A stretch of DNA of 64,000 bases, taken from the IMG/VR virus record IMGVR_UViG_3300030508_000015, positions 87,190 to 151,189 of that record. One strand, given 5' to 3'. Source of the stretch: a virus. Positions 26,973 to 35,047 of this stretch are shown here, piece by piece (position 1 is the stretch's first letter; each line of letters opens with the position of its first letter). Position numbers and translations under genes: made by a program. The notes under the pieces were generated by a model, which searched no databases, was not told the origin of the DNA, and worked only from the letters and a program-made list of their open reading frames with translations.

Positions 26973-27959
26973 ATGAAGAATGTAGCATTGCCTGATTTGG
27001 AGAAACGGACTAGAAACTTATTTCAATCAGGAAAATTAGTACAAGTACATGTCAGTAAATGGAGTATGATGGTAGGAGCAGATACCAAGGATTTAGGAAT
27101 CGAGGAAAAAGATAGTAAAATCCCGGCATTTGTGACTATTGGAAAGAAAGCACTTTTTACTGATGAAGTTAGGTTGGTTTTTTCAAGAATAGAATCGGCA
27201 GCCAGGGCATACTTGATCCACAATTCACATCAATATCCAATAGCTGATGCTCATTTTGTCCCCACCAAGCTGTTAGAGAAGGTTAGTATAGAATTGGATA
27301 AGTACCGAGCCGAGTTTTTCAAGCAAGTTGATAATCTTATTACTAATTACGAAGTATACAAACAACAAATGCTGGACAAGTACCCGGATTATGAAGATAA
27401 TCTGTTACCTTGTTATCTACCTATAAGTGAAGTTAGAAGCAGGTATAATTTTAGCATAAGTTTGTATGAAGTAGCATTTCCGAAGAAGATGGATAAGGTG
27501 ACAAGGACGGAAATTATTGCTCAAAATTTAGCAGCTGAAAAGGCCTCAGCTAAATATGAGGCACTAATGAAAGAACAATATCAGCATCATTTAACGCAAA
27601 TGGAATCCTTTCTTAAAGAGAGTACTTTGGCGTTGCGTGGTGAGATAGTAAAGACTTTCGAAGTGATGGCGCAAAAGATACAAAATAGAGAAGTTATTTC
27701 TGGTGCAAATTTAAAGACAATGAAGGCAGCTATTGATAGTTTTGATGCCTTGGATTTTCTTGATGACCAGAAAGTTAAACAAAATCTGGCTATTGTAAAG
27801 AAGTTGATTAGTTCTGGAGCTGATTTTAAATCAGACGCTGAGATTGTGCAAAGGCTTAATACAGCCATTAATACTACCCTTGAAACTGCAAAATCCATTA
27901 GTGATATTGACACCTTGACCGGTGAGTATACTAGAAGATTGGATTTTGATGAACTATGA
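26973..27959 (+). CDS. Helical protein in AAA+ module (possibly DUF3150-like)
   Basis: This 328-residue protein is mainly alpha-helical with long charged helices from about residue 90 to 300. It starts with a short beta-rich region, S-K-W-S-M-M-V-G-A. The layout resembles DUF3150-type proteins that accompany MoxR/CobS-type ATPases, but the match is by general pattern only. It ends in T-R-R-L-D-F-D-E-L, close to the C-terminal tag shared by ten other genes here. It overlaps nothing and is followed three bases later by the next gene. Confidence 0.55.
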   Translation: MKNVALPDLEKRTRNLFQSGKLVQVHVSKWSMMVGADTKDLGIEEKDSKIPAFVTIGKKALFTDEVRLVFSRIESAARAYLIHNSHQYPIADAHFVPTKLLEKVSIELDKYRAEFFKQVDNLITNYEVYKQQMLDKYPDYEDNLLPCYLPISEVRSRYNFSISLYEVAFPKKMDKVTRTEIIAQNLAAEKASAKYEALMKEQYQHHLTQMESFLKESTLALRGEIVKTFEVMAQKIQNREVISGANLKTMKAAIDSFDALDFLDDQKVKQNLAIVKKLISSGADFKSDAEIVQRLNTAINTTLETAKSISDIDTLTGEYTRRLDFDEL

Positions 27960-27962
27960 ATT

Positions 27963-28325
27963 ATGGTAATATTTGAAGGAATGCCATACCCGTTAGATAT
28001 GGTATATATTAAGTTGGCAGGTAAGACAGAAATTGTCAGTATTCCACTTTTTGAAGCAGTGGCAATTCTAAATAATGCTTCTTTTGATTATAACGGTAGT
28101 AAGGCAAAATCAATAGAAAAAGGAGTTGAAACTTATGTCTTTAAAGGTGATACTAGTAAGGAAAAGAACAAGGTATTCGTAGTGCCTAAAGAAAAGCTTA
28201 GAATAACGTTAGAAGCAGATATTTACGATAACAACAAAGCAGATAGAATAACAGATTTAGCTATACAACCAATGGATGAGTTGTTGGTTAATGAAGTAAA
28301 AAAATTAATTGAAATTCAACAATAA
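27963..28325 (+). CDS. Unknown protein of the AAA+ module
   Basis: The 120-residue protein alternates short beta-strands and charged loops, with a segment V-Y-I-K-L-A-G near the start and a helical C-terminus. It lies between the coiled-coil protein and the DUF1257 protein and is presumably co-transcribed. No family is recognised. Confidence 0.5.
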   Translation: MVIFEGMPYPLDMVYIKLAGKTEIVSIPLFEAVAILNNASFDYNGSKAKSIEKGVETYVFKGDTSKEKNKVFVVPKEKLRITLEADIYDNNKADRITDLAIQPMDELLVNEVKKLIEIQQ

Positions 28326-28343
28326 ACAACACATAAATAACAT

Positions 28344-28736
28344 ATGTCACACACTGTAAAAATCAACACTCAATTCAAAACCGAATTCATGACCTCTTTT
28401 CAAAGAGCGCTTACACATTTCGGTTGGAAGATTGAAAACGACAGCAAAATCAACACTTATCCTAGTGACCCGGCTAGAAATGAGGTTTATCCAATGGTGG
28501 CCAAAAACCCCAATAATGGATATGATATCGGAATGAAGTTGAACGAGACTACCGGAGAAATCGAACTGTACGGTGATTTCTATGATGGTAGCATCTCCAA
28601 GACTTTGGGTAGTAACTGTGAAGCATTGAAGCAGGAGTATGGTTGCTGTGTCATTGAAGACAAACTAGCTTATGAAGGCTATGTTGCGACCCGGCATGTC
28701 CAGGAAAATGGCATTGTCGATATTTACGCTGAATAA
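28344..28736 (+). CDS. DUF1257 (Ycf35-like) protein
   Basis: This 130-residue protein opens with M-S-H-T-V-K-I-N-T-Q, has G-W-K-I-E in the first third, then N-G-Y-D-I-G-M-K and Y-G-D-F-Y-D. It ends with Y-E-G-Y-V-A-T-R-H-V-Q-E-N-G-I-V-D-I-Y. This order matches the DUF1257/Ycf35 family of cyanobacteria, plastids and phages, whose biochemical role is not established. It appears with a Ycf46-like ATPase and a DUF2997 protein, a combination I know from other genomes. Assignment is by pattern recognition. Confidence 0.7.
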   Translation: MSHTVKINTQFKTEFMTSFQRALTHFGWKIENDSKINTYPSDPARNEVYPMVAKNPNNGYDIGMKLNETTGEIELYGDFYDGSISKTLGSNCEALKQEYGCCVIEDKLAYEGYVATRHVQENGIVDIYAE

Positions 28737-28739
28737 GCT

Positions 28740-29120
28740 ATGGTGAATACTGCTACACAGAAGCAGGGGCAGCAAGGAGCATGGGGTAATACTCATGCTC
28801 CTTCCAAGCCTTTACACAAAAAATATGAAGTTGGCCTGTCTGATAAGTTAAAGAGCAGGGTTGCTAATTTAATTCTTAATTACTTCTTGTTTGAACAGCC
28901 ACCAGCACAAAGTATTAAACTGGTTGACAATTCTTTGCGTCAATTAGATGAAGTTAATAATGTCTGGGCTGCTAGTGTACAAACAATAGTATATTATAAG
29001 AAGATAGCTCCTAGAGTACATACTTCTAGAGTAAGATTCCGCATCCTGTGTGAAAAAGATATCACTAACATCGAAACATCAAAAATTAACATCCACAAAA
29101 ACCAAGTAATATTTATATGA
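28740..29120 (+). CDS. Unknown protein between DUF1257 and DUF2997 genes
   Basis: The 126-residue protein has a Gln/Gly-rich start, a helical middle (K-S-R-V-A-N-L-I-L-N-Y-F-L-F-E) and a basic C-terminal beta region. It overlaps the DUF2997 start by four bases (ATGA), so it is probably translated in step with it. Function unknown. Confidence 0.5.
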   Translation: MVNTATQKQGQQGAWGNTHAPSKPLHKKYEVGLSDKLKSRVANLILNYFLFEQPPAQSIKLVDNSLRQLDEVNNVWAASVQTIVYYKKIAPRVHTSRVRFRILCEKDITNIETSKINIHKNQVIFI

Positions 29121-29323
29121 ACAAACCAAAAATTCACTTCCAAATTGCCAAAGACGGTAACGTTACTGTCATGGACGTTAAGGGAGCAGGCACTAGTTGT
29201 CTGGAAACTACTTCAGGTATCGAAAAGGCGTTGGGTATTGTAGACGAGAAGTCTCGGGCTACTAATGCCAGTGCTTATGAAGACCCTGAACAGATTAAAC
29301 TCGAAAATACCATCACTGAATGA
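29117..29323 (+). CDS. DUF2997-like small protein
   Basis: This 68-residue protein shows I-x-F-Q-I-A-K-D-G-N-V-T-V, then V-K-G-A-G-T-S-C-L-E-T-T, then I-E-K-A-L-G. That is the order G-x-V, G-x-G/S-C and T-x-x-x-E-x-x-L-G seen in DUF2997. The Cys (residue 29) is conserved in that family. It overlaps both flanking genes by four bases. Function of the family is not established; association with DUF1257 supports the call. Confidence 0.6.
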   Translation: MNKPKIHFQIAKDGNVTVMDVKGAGTSCLETTSGIEKALGIVDEKSRATNASAYEDPEQIKLENTITE

Positions 29324-29547
29324 AAATTCGTGTAGGTACTGACGGTGTTATTTCTGCTGTCTATTCTGATAAGTTAATGAACATGAATCTGGGTAAATTG
29401 AAAGTTACCAGAGCTAGTAATGTTGAGTTTAATGAAACTAGTCAGGAATGGGAAGCTAGAACACCTGAAAATGAGTTGATTGCTCATGGACCTAACCGGG
29501 ATGCAGTGATTAAAGAAGAAGTTAGAGTCATTGAATCTAGGTTGTAA
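29320..29547 (+). CDS. Small protein at the end of the AAA+ module
   Basis: This 75-residue protein reads V-T-R-A-S-N-V-E-F-N, then Q-E-W-E-A-R, then N-R-D-A-V-I-K-E-E-V-R-V-I-E. It looks like one antiparallel sheet followed by a helix, resembling small phage proteins annotated only as hypothetical. It closes the cluster and is followed by a strong terminator. Confidence 0.55.
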   Translation: MKIRVGTDGVISAVYSDKLMNMNLGKLKVTRASNVEFNETSQEWEARTPENELIAHGPNRDAVIKEEVRVIESRL

Positions 29548-29553
29548 GTAGTA

Positions 29554-29588
29554 GAGGGAGGTAGGCATTTATTTTGTCTACCTCCCTC
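29554..29588 (+). terminator. Hairpin terminator
   Basis: An 11-bp perfect stem (GAGGGAGGTAG with CTACCTCCCTC) with a 13-nt AT-rich loop lies six bases after the stop codon of the AAA+ module and is followed by AATTTATATTCTT. Confidence 0.7.
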
Positions 29589-29601
29589 AATTTATATTCT
29601 T

Positions 29602-30048
29602 ATGAAAATAACTAAAAGAGGTAATAGATGGTATGACGAAAATAATAATAGTTGGATAACTGAAGAATCAGCTACTCTATACTCACCTACCCTAACTAAT
29701 TGTATATGGTGTAGAGATTGTAGTGATTGTATTAATTGTAGTTATTGTAGTCATTGTATTAGTTGTATTAGTTGTAGTGATTGTAGTTATTGTAGTGGTT
29801 GTAGTAATTGTAGTAGTTGTAATAATTGTAGTCGCTGTATTAATTGTAGTAGTTGTAGTTATTGTGTTGATTGTAATGATTGTAGAGATTGTATTAGTTG
29901 TAGGTATTGTAGAGATTGTAGTTACTGTGAATCAATTTATGATCTGAGTAATAAGATAAGTTTTGCAGCCCAATTTAAGGATAGACAAGAACCAACTATT
30001 AGGGTGGAAATAGATATTAATGATAGAAAACTGGAACCAGATTTGTAG
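29602..30048 (+). CDS. Cysteine-triplet repeat protein, copy 1
   Basis: The 148-residue protein has three parts: an N-terminal module K-R-G-N-R-W-Y-D-E-N-N-N-S-W followed by S-P-T-L-T-N; 26 uninterrupted tripeptides with Cys at every third residue (about residues 33-109, pattern C-S/I/R/N-x); and a C-terminal module ending D-R-K-L-E-P-D-L. Three paralogues lie at 31858, 59143 and 62799. A three-residue period would put all Cys on one edge of a narrow helix or solenoid, suited to metal binding or disulfides; this is inference. It is immediately upstream of the SbcD-like gene. In-frame overlap products on other strands are only shadows of the 9-nt repeat. Confidence 0.8.
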   Translation: MKITKRGNRWYDENNNSWITEESATLYSPTLTNCIWCRDCSDCINCSYCSHCISCISCSDCSYCSGCSNCSSCNNCSRCINCSSCSYCVDCNDCRDCISCRYCRDCSYCESIYDLSNKISFAAQFKDRQEPTIRVEIDINDRKLEPDL

Positions 30049-30063
30049 TATAGTTCTTTATTT

Positions 30064-31197
30064 ATGAGTGAAAAAATAGTATTTAATTTAAACAAACCCA
30101 GCCCAACTTTTATAGCTAGTGCAGATATTCATTTAGGTAAGAAATTGTATAATTTCCCTGAACTTGAAGAAGATTTACGAGATAATTTTGTGAGACTAGT
30201 AGAATTAGCTATTGAAAAAGATGTACGGTATTTAATTATTGCTGGTGATCTATTTGAGGATAATAATTATACCAAACCACATACTATAGCCTTCATAGCT
30301 AAATTAGTGGCAAAATTAGCCTTACATGACATTAAACTGATAGGAATTGCAGGAGATCATGATAAGCCCTTAAAAGGTGAAGCCTGGATAAGAATTAGTG
30401 ATATTCTACCAGTTACTATAGAACCATCTTTTACTGGATTGGACTATTTTGATTACTCTTATGTAACTGTCGATGAATTAGTTACAGCTCTTACAGGAGA
30501 TAAAAATCCTGAAAATATTAAGTGGATTTTCCTACATTGTCAATTTCCACAGTTATTCAAGATGGCAGAACCCAAGAAACTAATAGATTTCAATAAACTT
30601 GAGTTATTTAAGAATTTCCCTAATTTACAAGGTATAATAGCTGGAGACATTCATTCCGGTCCTGAAACCAAGGCTTATGGTGTTAATAGAGAGGCTTATG
30701 TAGGTTATACTGGTAGTTTGGGTATAACGGATATAGCTGAGTCTAGAACTGTAAAGTCAGTGTTATATTGTGATGGAAAGAATCTAATTAGACTTCCATT
30801 CCAGCAAAGAAGAGCCTGGAAAGAAATTAATTTTCAAGGAGAGGCAGCTGTAAATTTTGATGTTTCAGCTGAGTTAGAATGGATAAATAAAGAAAAATTT
30901 AAACCAGTTTTGAAAATAAACTGGGACAATAATAGTGACCCTTATATAAATAAATTAACAGCCTTATATGAAGCGGCATTGGTTAAATTACAACAACATC
31001 CAATTGGTTCGTTAACAAATGATGAATGTGAAGAAGTACTGACTAGTCGATCAGATATTACTACTGACGTTAAAATTGAAAAAGCTCTACATTCTTGCTG
31101 TGATGGGGATGAGGATTTATATACCTTATCTTTATCTTTGTTAAATAATGATGTCAAAGACACATTAGACCAATTTAAAGCCAAATATGAATTATGA
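30064..31197 (+). CDS. sbcD: SbcD/Mre11-like nuclease (T4 gp47-type)
   Basis: This 377-residue metallophosphoesterase has the ordered motifs A-D-I-H-L-G (residues about 19-24), I-I-A-G-D-L-F-E (about 58-65), A-G-D-H-D (about 97-101, in place of GNHD), H-C-Q (about 160) and G-D-I-H-S-G (about 195-200). The family forms a complex with SbcC/Rad50 that trims DNA ends during recombination and repair. The SbcC partner is encoded at 32264, separated by three small genes. It overlaps the next gene by four bases. Confidence 0.88.
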   Translation: MSEKIVFNLNKPSPTFIASADIHLGKKLYNFPELEEDLRDNFVRLVELAIEKDVRYLIIAGDLFEDNNYTKPHTIAFIAKLVAKLALHDIKLIGIAGDHDKPLKGEAWIRISDILPVTIEPSFTGLDYFDYSYVTVDELVTALTGDKNPENIKWIFLHCQFPQLFKMAEPKKLIDFNKLELFKNFPNLQGIIAGDIHSGPETKAYGVNREAYVGYTGSLGITDIAESRTVKSVLYCDGKNLIRLPFQQRRAWKEINFQGEAAVNFDVSAELEWINKEKFKPVLKINWDNNSDPYINKLTALYEAALVKLQQHPIGSLTNDECEEVLTSRSDITTDVKIEKALHSCCDGDEDLYTLSLSLLNNDVKDTLDQFKAKYEL

Positions 31198-31694
31198 GCA
31201 GGCCGGGTTATTGGAAAACAAAAGATGCTGGTGAAATACCTTATAGTATAATGGAAAATAGCCACGTTAAACATGCATTACGGTACTTACGCAAGACTAT
31301 ATTAGCTACAGATACTAAGCCGAATTATAGAGTATATTGTGAAGGTAAGTTAATAGAGTTAGGAGAAGAAGCACAAAGAAGAGGTATAATTACTTCAGAA
31401 GATATAACTACTGATGCATTAATGGCTCAGATAGAGGTGTGGCAAACTGAATGGGATAGTAGACGAACTGTGATGCCAGTTATACAAAGTTCAATTCATA
31501 CTCCATCTAATATTGATTTAAGTAATATATTTAATACAATACCAACTCCTATTAGTATATATAAACCACGCATTTCAGTTATTATAGATGTGGATAAAGA
31601 GTTAAGTAGAGTGACTGGTTTAAGAATATACAACCCTAATAAAGAATATGATGAGGGAATGTTCATTAATAGGAGATTGGATATGGAACTATGA
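31194..31694 (+). CDS. Unknown protein with shared C-terminal tag, between sbcD and sbcC
   Basis: The 166-residue protein begins G-Y-W-K-T-K-D-A-G-E-I-P-Y-S-I-M and continues with a helical basic segment and a strand-rich C-terminal half. It ends N-R-R-L-D-M-E-L, the tag seen on ten genes here. The N-terminal W-x-T-K-D-x-x-x-I-x-I-x-x-M pattern resembles a small phage domain found on many unrelated proteins. The gene overlaps sbcD and the next ORF by four bases each. Confidence 0.65.
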   Translation: MSRPGYWKTKDAGEIPYSIMENSHVKHALRYLRKTILATDTKPNYRVYCEGKLIELGEEAQRRGIITSEDITTDALMAQIEVWQTEWDSRRTVMPVIQSSIHTPSNIDLSNIFNTIPTPISIYKPRISVIIDVDKELSRVTGLRIYNPNKEYDEGMFINRRLDMEL

Positions 31695-31861
31695 ACACAG
31701 ATGATTATGATTTAATAGAACGGATTATTGTAGTAGGTGATCGACTAGTTAATTATATTGATTATCCTCCAGATAAATATGAAGCTAAAGCATTGGAAGA
31801 TTGGAAAGAAGCTACTAGAATATTTAGATCAATTATAGAAGAAAATAAAAGAAATCTATGA
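31691..31861 (+). CDS. 56-residue helical protein
   Basis: This short ORF (starts M-N-T-D-D-Y-D-L-I-E-R-I) overlaps the preceding and following genes by four bases each (ATGA and CTATGA), forming a chained operon, and fills what would otherwise be an unexplained gap. It is acidic at the start, then amphipathic. No function is known. Confidence 0.6.
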   Translation: MNTDDYDLIERIIVVGDRLVNYIDYPPDKYEAKALEDWKEATRIFRSIIEENKRNL

Positions 31862-32253
31862 CAATAACAAAAAGAGATAATAGATGGTATGATGAAAACA
31901 ATAATAGTTGGAATACTGAAGAAGCAGCTACTATCTATTCACCTACTCTAACTAATTGTAGTAATTGTAGTGATTGTATAGGTTGTAGTGATTGTACTGA
32001 TTGTAGTTATTGTAGAGATTGTAGCTATTGTAATAATTGTAGTGATTGTAGTAGTTGTAGAGATTGTATTTATTGTAGTAGTTGTATTAATTGTAGTAGT
32101 TGTAGAGATTGTAGTAATTGTAGAAGTTGTATTGATTGTAGTAGTTGTAGTAGTTGTAGTTATCATGGTGATTGGATTGATGATAAGAAATATATACCAG
32201 AAGTTAGACCGTTTATAGATTGTAGAGATAGACTATTAGACCCTTATTTATGA
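31858..32253 (+). CDS. Cysteine-triplet repeat protein, copy 2
   Basis: This 131-residue paralogue of the gene at 29602 shares the N-terminal K-R-D-N-R-W-Y-D-E-N-N-N-S-W module and S-P-T-L-T-N. It has 23 Cys at three-residue spacing and a C-terminal R-D-R-L-L-D-P-Y-L tag. It sits directly upstream of the SbcC-like gene, as copy 1 sits upstream of SbcD. The short C-terminal part differs from copy 1, so only N-terminus, repeat and tag are conserved. Confidence 0.8.
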   Translation: MTITKRDNRWYDENNNSWNTEEAATIYSPTLTNCSNCSDCIGCSDCTDCSYCRDCSYCNNCSDCSSCRDCIYCSSCINCSSCRDCSNCRSCIDCSSCSSCSYHGDWIDDKKYIPEVRPFIDCRDRLLDPYL

Positions 32254-32263
32254 ATATACAATA

Positions 32264-34324
32264 ATGCAATTATTAGAATTAACATTACATAATTATAAGC
32301 TGCATAGAAACAAAACTTTAGCTTTTGAATCTGGTGTAGTAGGAATAGTGGGAGGTAATGCTAGTGGTAAATCTAGTATTATAAGTGCCATTTGTTTCTT
32401 ATTTACTGGGGAAATTGATACACCAAAGAAATCAGATTGTATTACATTAGGAGAAACTGAAGGTTGGGTTAAGGGTAAGTTCTTATTAAATGGAAAGGAA
32501 GGTACACTAGAAAGACATTTAACCGGCTCTAAAGTTATATTAACTTATGATGATGTTGTTTATAATAAGACTACTGAAGTTAATCAGCTTTGGAATGACT
32601 TGTTACAAATAGACAGCACTATCTTTAATAATGTTATAGTAGCTAAACAAGGTGAAATTCAAAGTTTATTCAGTGATGAAACCGTGGTCAGAGAAAAAAT
32701 ATTTCAAAAAATATTCATGGTTCCTAATACTGATAAAATAAGAAACACAGTTTGGGATAACTATATAAAAGTATGCCCACCAGAGAAATTAGAGGAAGAC
32801 GTTCAGTTACTTATTGTAGATCAGACTAACGTAGCTATCGAACGTAATAAAGCATTGGCCAAAATAGAAGAATATACTATTGAATTAGTAGATGAACATA
32901 CTTTAAAGTGTTTCCAGGATAGGATTAATTTTCTTGAAAAGTGTATTACAGACCTGGATAAAAGGCCGGAATTAGAAAATCAGAAAAACTTATATGAAGT
33001 AGAAGTAAGTCAATTACATCAAATTATTATCGATCTTCAAGGTAGTTTAGAAAATTACCAGTCTAGCCTGGAATTACTCAATAAACTTAATGAATTTGTT
33101 GAAACTAGATCAGTATTTAACAGGAGTCAATCTATAATATCTGAACTGGATGCTATAACTAAAAATATAGATTTAAATTTGTTGGCAGAGAAAAGGAGTG
33201 AGCTTATAGTTGCTGAAGATAGGAAAACTAGTAATTATGATTATCTACTCGAATGTAATGCTGATTTAAAAGAAGTTTTGAAACAGAAAAACAGTTTATT
33301 ACAATTAAAGGGTCATGCTAATTGTCCTACTTGTTATCAAGCATTATCGGATGTTCAACCTTTGTTAATTAATCTACAAGTTACTGAAGATGAATTGACT
33401 AGAAAAATTAATAAAGCTAATACAAGTTATCAAGTAGATTTAAAAGATGTTCAAAGATTGAATATTGAATTGTCTAAATATGATTCTTTGTTATCTAGAA
33501 AAGGTTATCTAGAACAAGAGCTGGCCAGGACTAAAAAAGTTACTTATTCTGTACAAGAACATACTAATACTCAAACTTTATTAGATGGTAGGCATGATAT
33601 AGAAGGTGAATTGACCAAAGCTAATAATAGGTTAATCGAACTTGATGCTGAAATAAGAGTAATTAATGAAAAGTTAAACAATCTGGCTATTTATGATGGA
33701 GAGAAATCAATAGAAGAGGAATTAGCTATATTACAACAAGTTATAGAGAATAATAATACTACTAAAGATAATATAGCTAATCTACAGTTAATTAGTGGTA
33801 AATTAGAACATGAGCTGACTTTGTTAGAATCTAGAATAGTTCTTAGCCAGAATAATCATACTTATAATATTAGGAGGAAAACCTACTTAGATAAGTTGAA
33901 TGCTGTTTATGATATGTTTGCAGTTCATAAGTTTCCAAGAAAACTGATTGAAACTTATATGGATAATGTACAAAGCTATATCTCTAACTATCTGGATTAC
34001 TTTGATCTACCTTATACTATAGTAGTAAAAGACGGGTTTAGGATTAGGCTATGTGATAGTGCTAAGAGAGTACTACCCACTGTTTCAGGTGGACAAGAGG
34101 TAATGATTGGGTTAAGTTTGAGACTGGCTTTGCATCGAATGTTTGCCAAAGCGTTCCCTATTCTAATAATAGATGAAGGAACAAATCATTTGAGTGAAGT
34201 GAATAGGCAAAATTATTTTAATTTGATTAATGAACTTAGAAAACAAAAGGTTATCAATCAAATTATAGTAATAGATCATGATGTTGGTTTGAGCACAGTA
34301 GTTGACCAATTAATGGAATTATGA
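32264..34324 (+). CDS. sbcC: SbcC/Rad50-like SMC ATPase (T4 gp46-type)
   Basis: This 686-residue protein has an N-terminal ATP-binding half with V-G-G-N-A-S-G-K-S-S (Walker A, about residues 29-38) and V-I-V-A-K-Q-G-E-I (Q-loop). Two long coiled-coil arms meet at a zinc hook C-P-T-C (about residue 355). The C-terminal half has V-S-G-G-Q-E (signature motif) and I-L-I-I-D-E-G (Walker B). It partners the SbcD-like nuclease encoded at 30064 in end processing and recombination-dependent replication. The arms are short compared with bacterial SbcC, as in T4-like phages. Confidence 0.9.
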   Translation: MQLLELTLHNYKLHRNKTLAFESGVVGIVGGNASGKSSIISAICFLFTGEIDTPKKSDCITLGETEGWVKGKFLLNGKEGTLERHLTGSKVILTYDDVVYNKTTEVNQLWNDLLQIDSTIFNNVIVAKQGEIQSLFSDETVVREKIFQKIFMVPNTDKIRNTVWDNYIKVCPPEKLEEDVQLLIVDQTNVAIERNKALAKIEEYTIELVDEHTLKCFQDRINFLEKCITDLDKRPELENQKNLYEVEVSQLHQIIIDLQGSLENYQSSLELLNKLNEFVETRSVFNRSQSIISELDAITKNIDLNLLAEKRSELIVAEDRKTSNYDYLLECNADLKEVLKQKNSLLQLKGHANCPTCYQALSDVQPLLINLQVTEDELTRKINKANTSYQVDLKDVQRLNIELSKYDSLLSRKGYLEQELARTKKVTYSVQEHTNTQTLLDGRHDIEGELTKANNRLIELDAEIRVINEKLNNLAIYDGEKSIEEELAILQQVIENNNTTKDNIANLQLISGKLEHELTLLESRIVLSQNNHTYNIRRKTYLDKLNAVYDMFAVHKFPRKLIETYMDNVQSYISNYLDYFDLPYTIVVKDGFRIRLCDSAKRVLPTVSGGQEVMIGLSLRLALHRMFAKAFPILIIDEGTNHLSEVNRQNYFNLINELRKQKVINQIIVIDHDVGLSTVVDQLMEL

Positions 34325-34340
34325 ATAAAGTGAAAGAATT

Positions 34341-34691
34341 ATGAAGAAACCAAAACCAATAACTGTAAGTCAGTTAGATTGGAGTGAGTGTATAGAATAT
34401 TTGGAGAAGAAGTATGATTTTGAATCCCGTAATTATGCCAAGTCTAGTTATAGTACGTTCAATACAAAACCTTATCTAGATTTCTGGCATTATATATGTG
34501 ATTCTCAAAATCCTTCTAATGGAGGTACTATTTATTTTGATAAAGATAGTTTGGATATATGTAAGTTTAATCATGAAGACAAAGACTTGCCTAAAGAGTT
34601 TAGAGGCTGGCGAGAGAAGATAATTGGGTATATCCTCAACGAATTCGGGGAAGGGAAAAACAAACAATGTGAATTCAAAACTGAATGGTAA
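34341..34691 (+). CDS. Unknown phage protein, W-S-E-C type
   Basis: The 116-residue protein has L-D-W-S-E-C-I-E-Y-L-E-K-K-Y, then F-W-H-Y-I-C, then N-G-G-T-I-Y-F, in an order I recognise from uncharacterised proteins of large phages. It is acidic with a helical C-terminus. It lies between recombination and helicase genes; no enzymatic residues can be named. Confidence 0.6.
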   Translation: MKKPKPITVSQLDWSECIEYLEKKYDFESRNYAKSSYSTFNTKPYLDFWHYICDSQNPSNGGTIYFDKDSLDICKFNHEDKDLPKEFRGWREKIIGYILNEFGEGKNKQCEFKTEW

Positions 34692-34698
34692 ATTAATT

Positions 34699-34926
34699 AT
34701 GAAAATAACAACTAATATATATGGCGTTTTCTTTAAAGGAAACAATGGTAAATGGTCTAAGAACCCGGTTTACGAAGAACTAGTAAATGACAGGGAAATT
34801 GCTTCTAGTAGTGGGCTTGAAGAAACAGCCTCACCTAGAAAGCATAGAATAGCTTATAATAAAGCCTCAGCTAGAAATCTACATAAGAAAACCAAGCTTA
34901 TGCGGATGGTTTGGGAAGAAGTTTGA
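34699..34926 (+). CDS. Small basic protein
   Basis: Starting at the ATG at 34699, eight bases after the preceding stop, this 75-residue protein reads I-Y-G-V-F-F-K-G-N-N-G-K-W-S and then a basic helical tail. A longer frame from 34624 would overlap the upstream gene heavily, so I prefer this start. Function unknown. Confidence 0.5.
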   Translation: MKITTNIYGVFFKGNNGKWSKNPVYEELVNDREIASSSGLEETASPRKHRIAYNKASARNLHKKTKLMRMVWEEV

Positions 34927-34930
34927 TTAT

Positions 34931-35047
34931 ATGTTTTTATCTGGAATAATTGTAGGATTCCTGGTTAGACATATTCTATGGTATTCTGATAAGAGAAAAA
35001 CGTTAGTCAATCTGTTTAAACATAATAAAGATAAAGATGAACATTAA
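34931..35047 (+). CDS. 38-residue putative membrane peptide
   Basis: This ORF begins four bases after the previous stop and encodes M-F-L-S-G-I-I-V-G-F-L-V-R-H-I-L-W-Y, one hydrophobic segment, then a Lys-rich tail. It overlaps the helicase start by 11 bases. A single-span, inside-positive membrane peptide is plausible, but so short a frame could be chance. Confidence 0.35.
   Translation: MFLSGIIVGFLVRHILWYSDKRKTLVNLFKHNKDKDEH

Noticed and set aside
29700-29940. Periodic TGTAGT(N)3 repeats looked like a CRISPR or satellite array
   Set aside because: The 9-bp period exactly matches codons of Cys-x-x in a long open frame with conserved ends, and there are no spacers. It is a coding repeat.
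31948-32218. Long antisense and out-of-frame ORFs rich in Thr, Ile or Val over the Cys-repeat genes
   Set aside because: They are shadow translations of the same 9-bp DNA repeat and have no independent conserved ends or starts.
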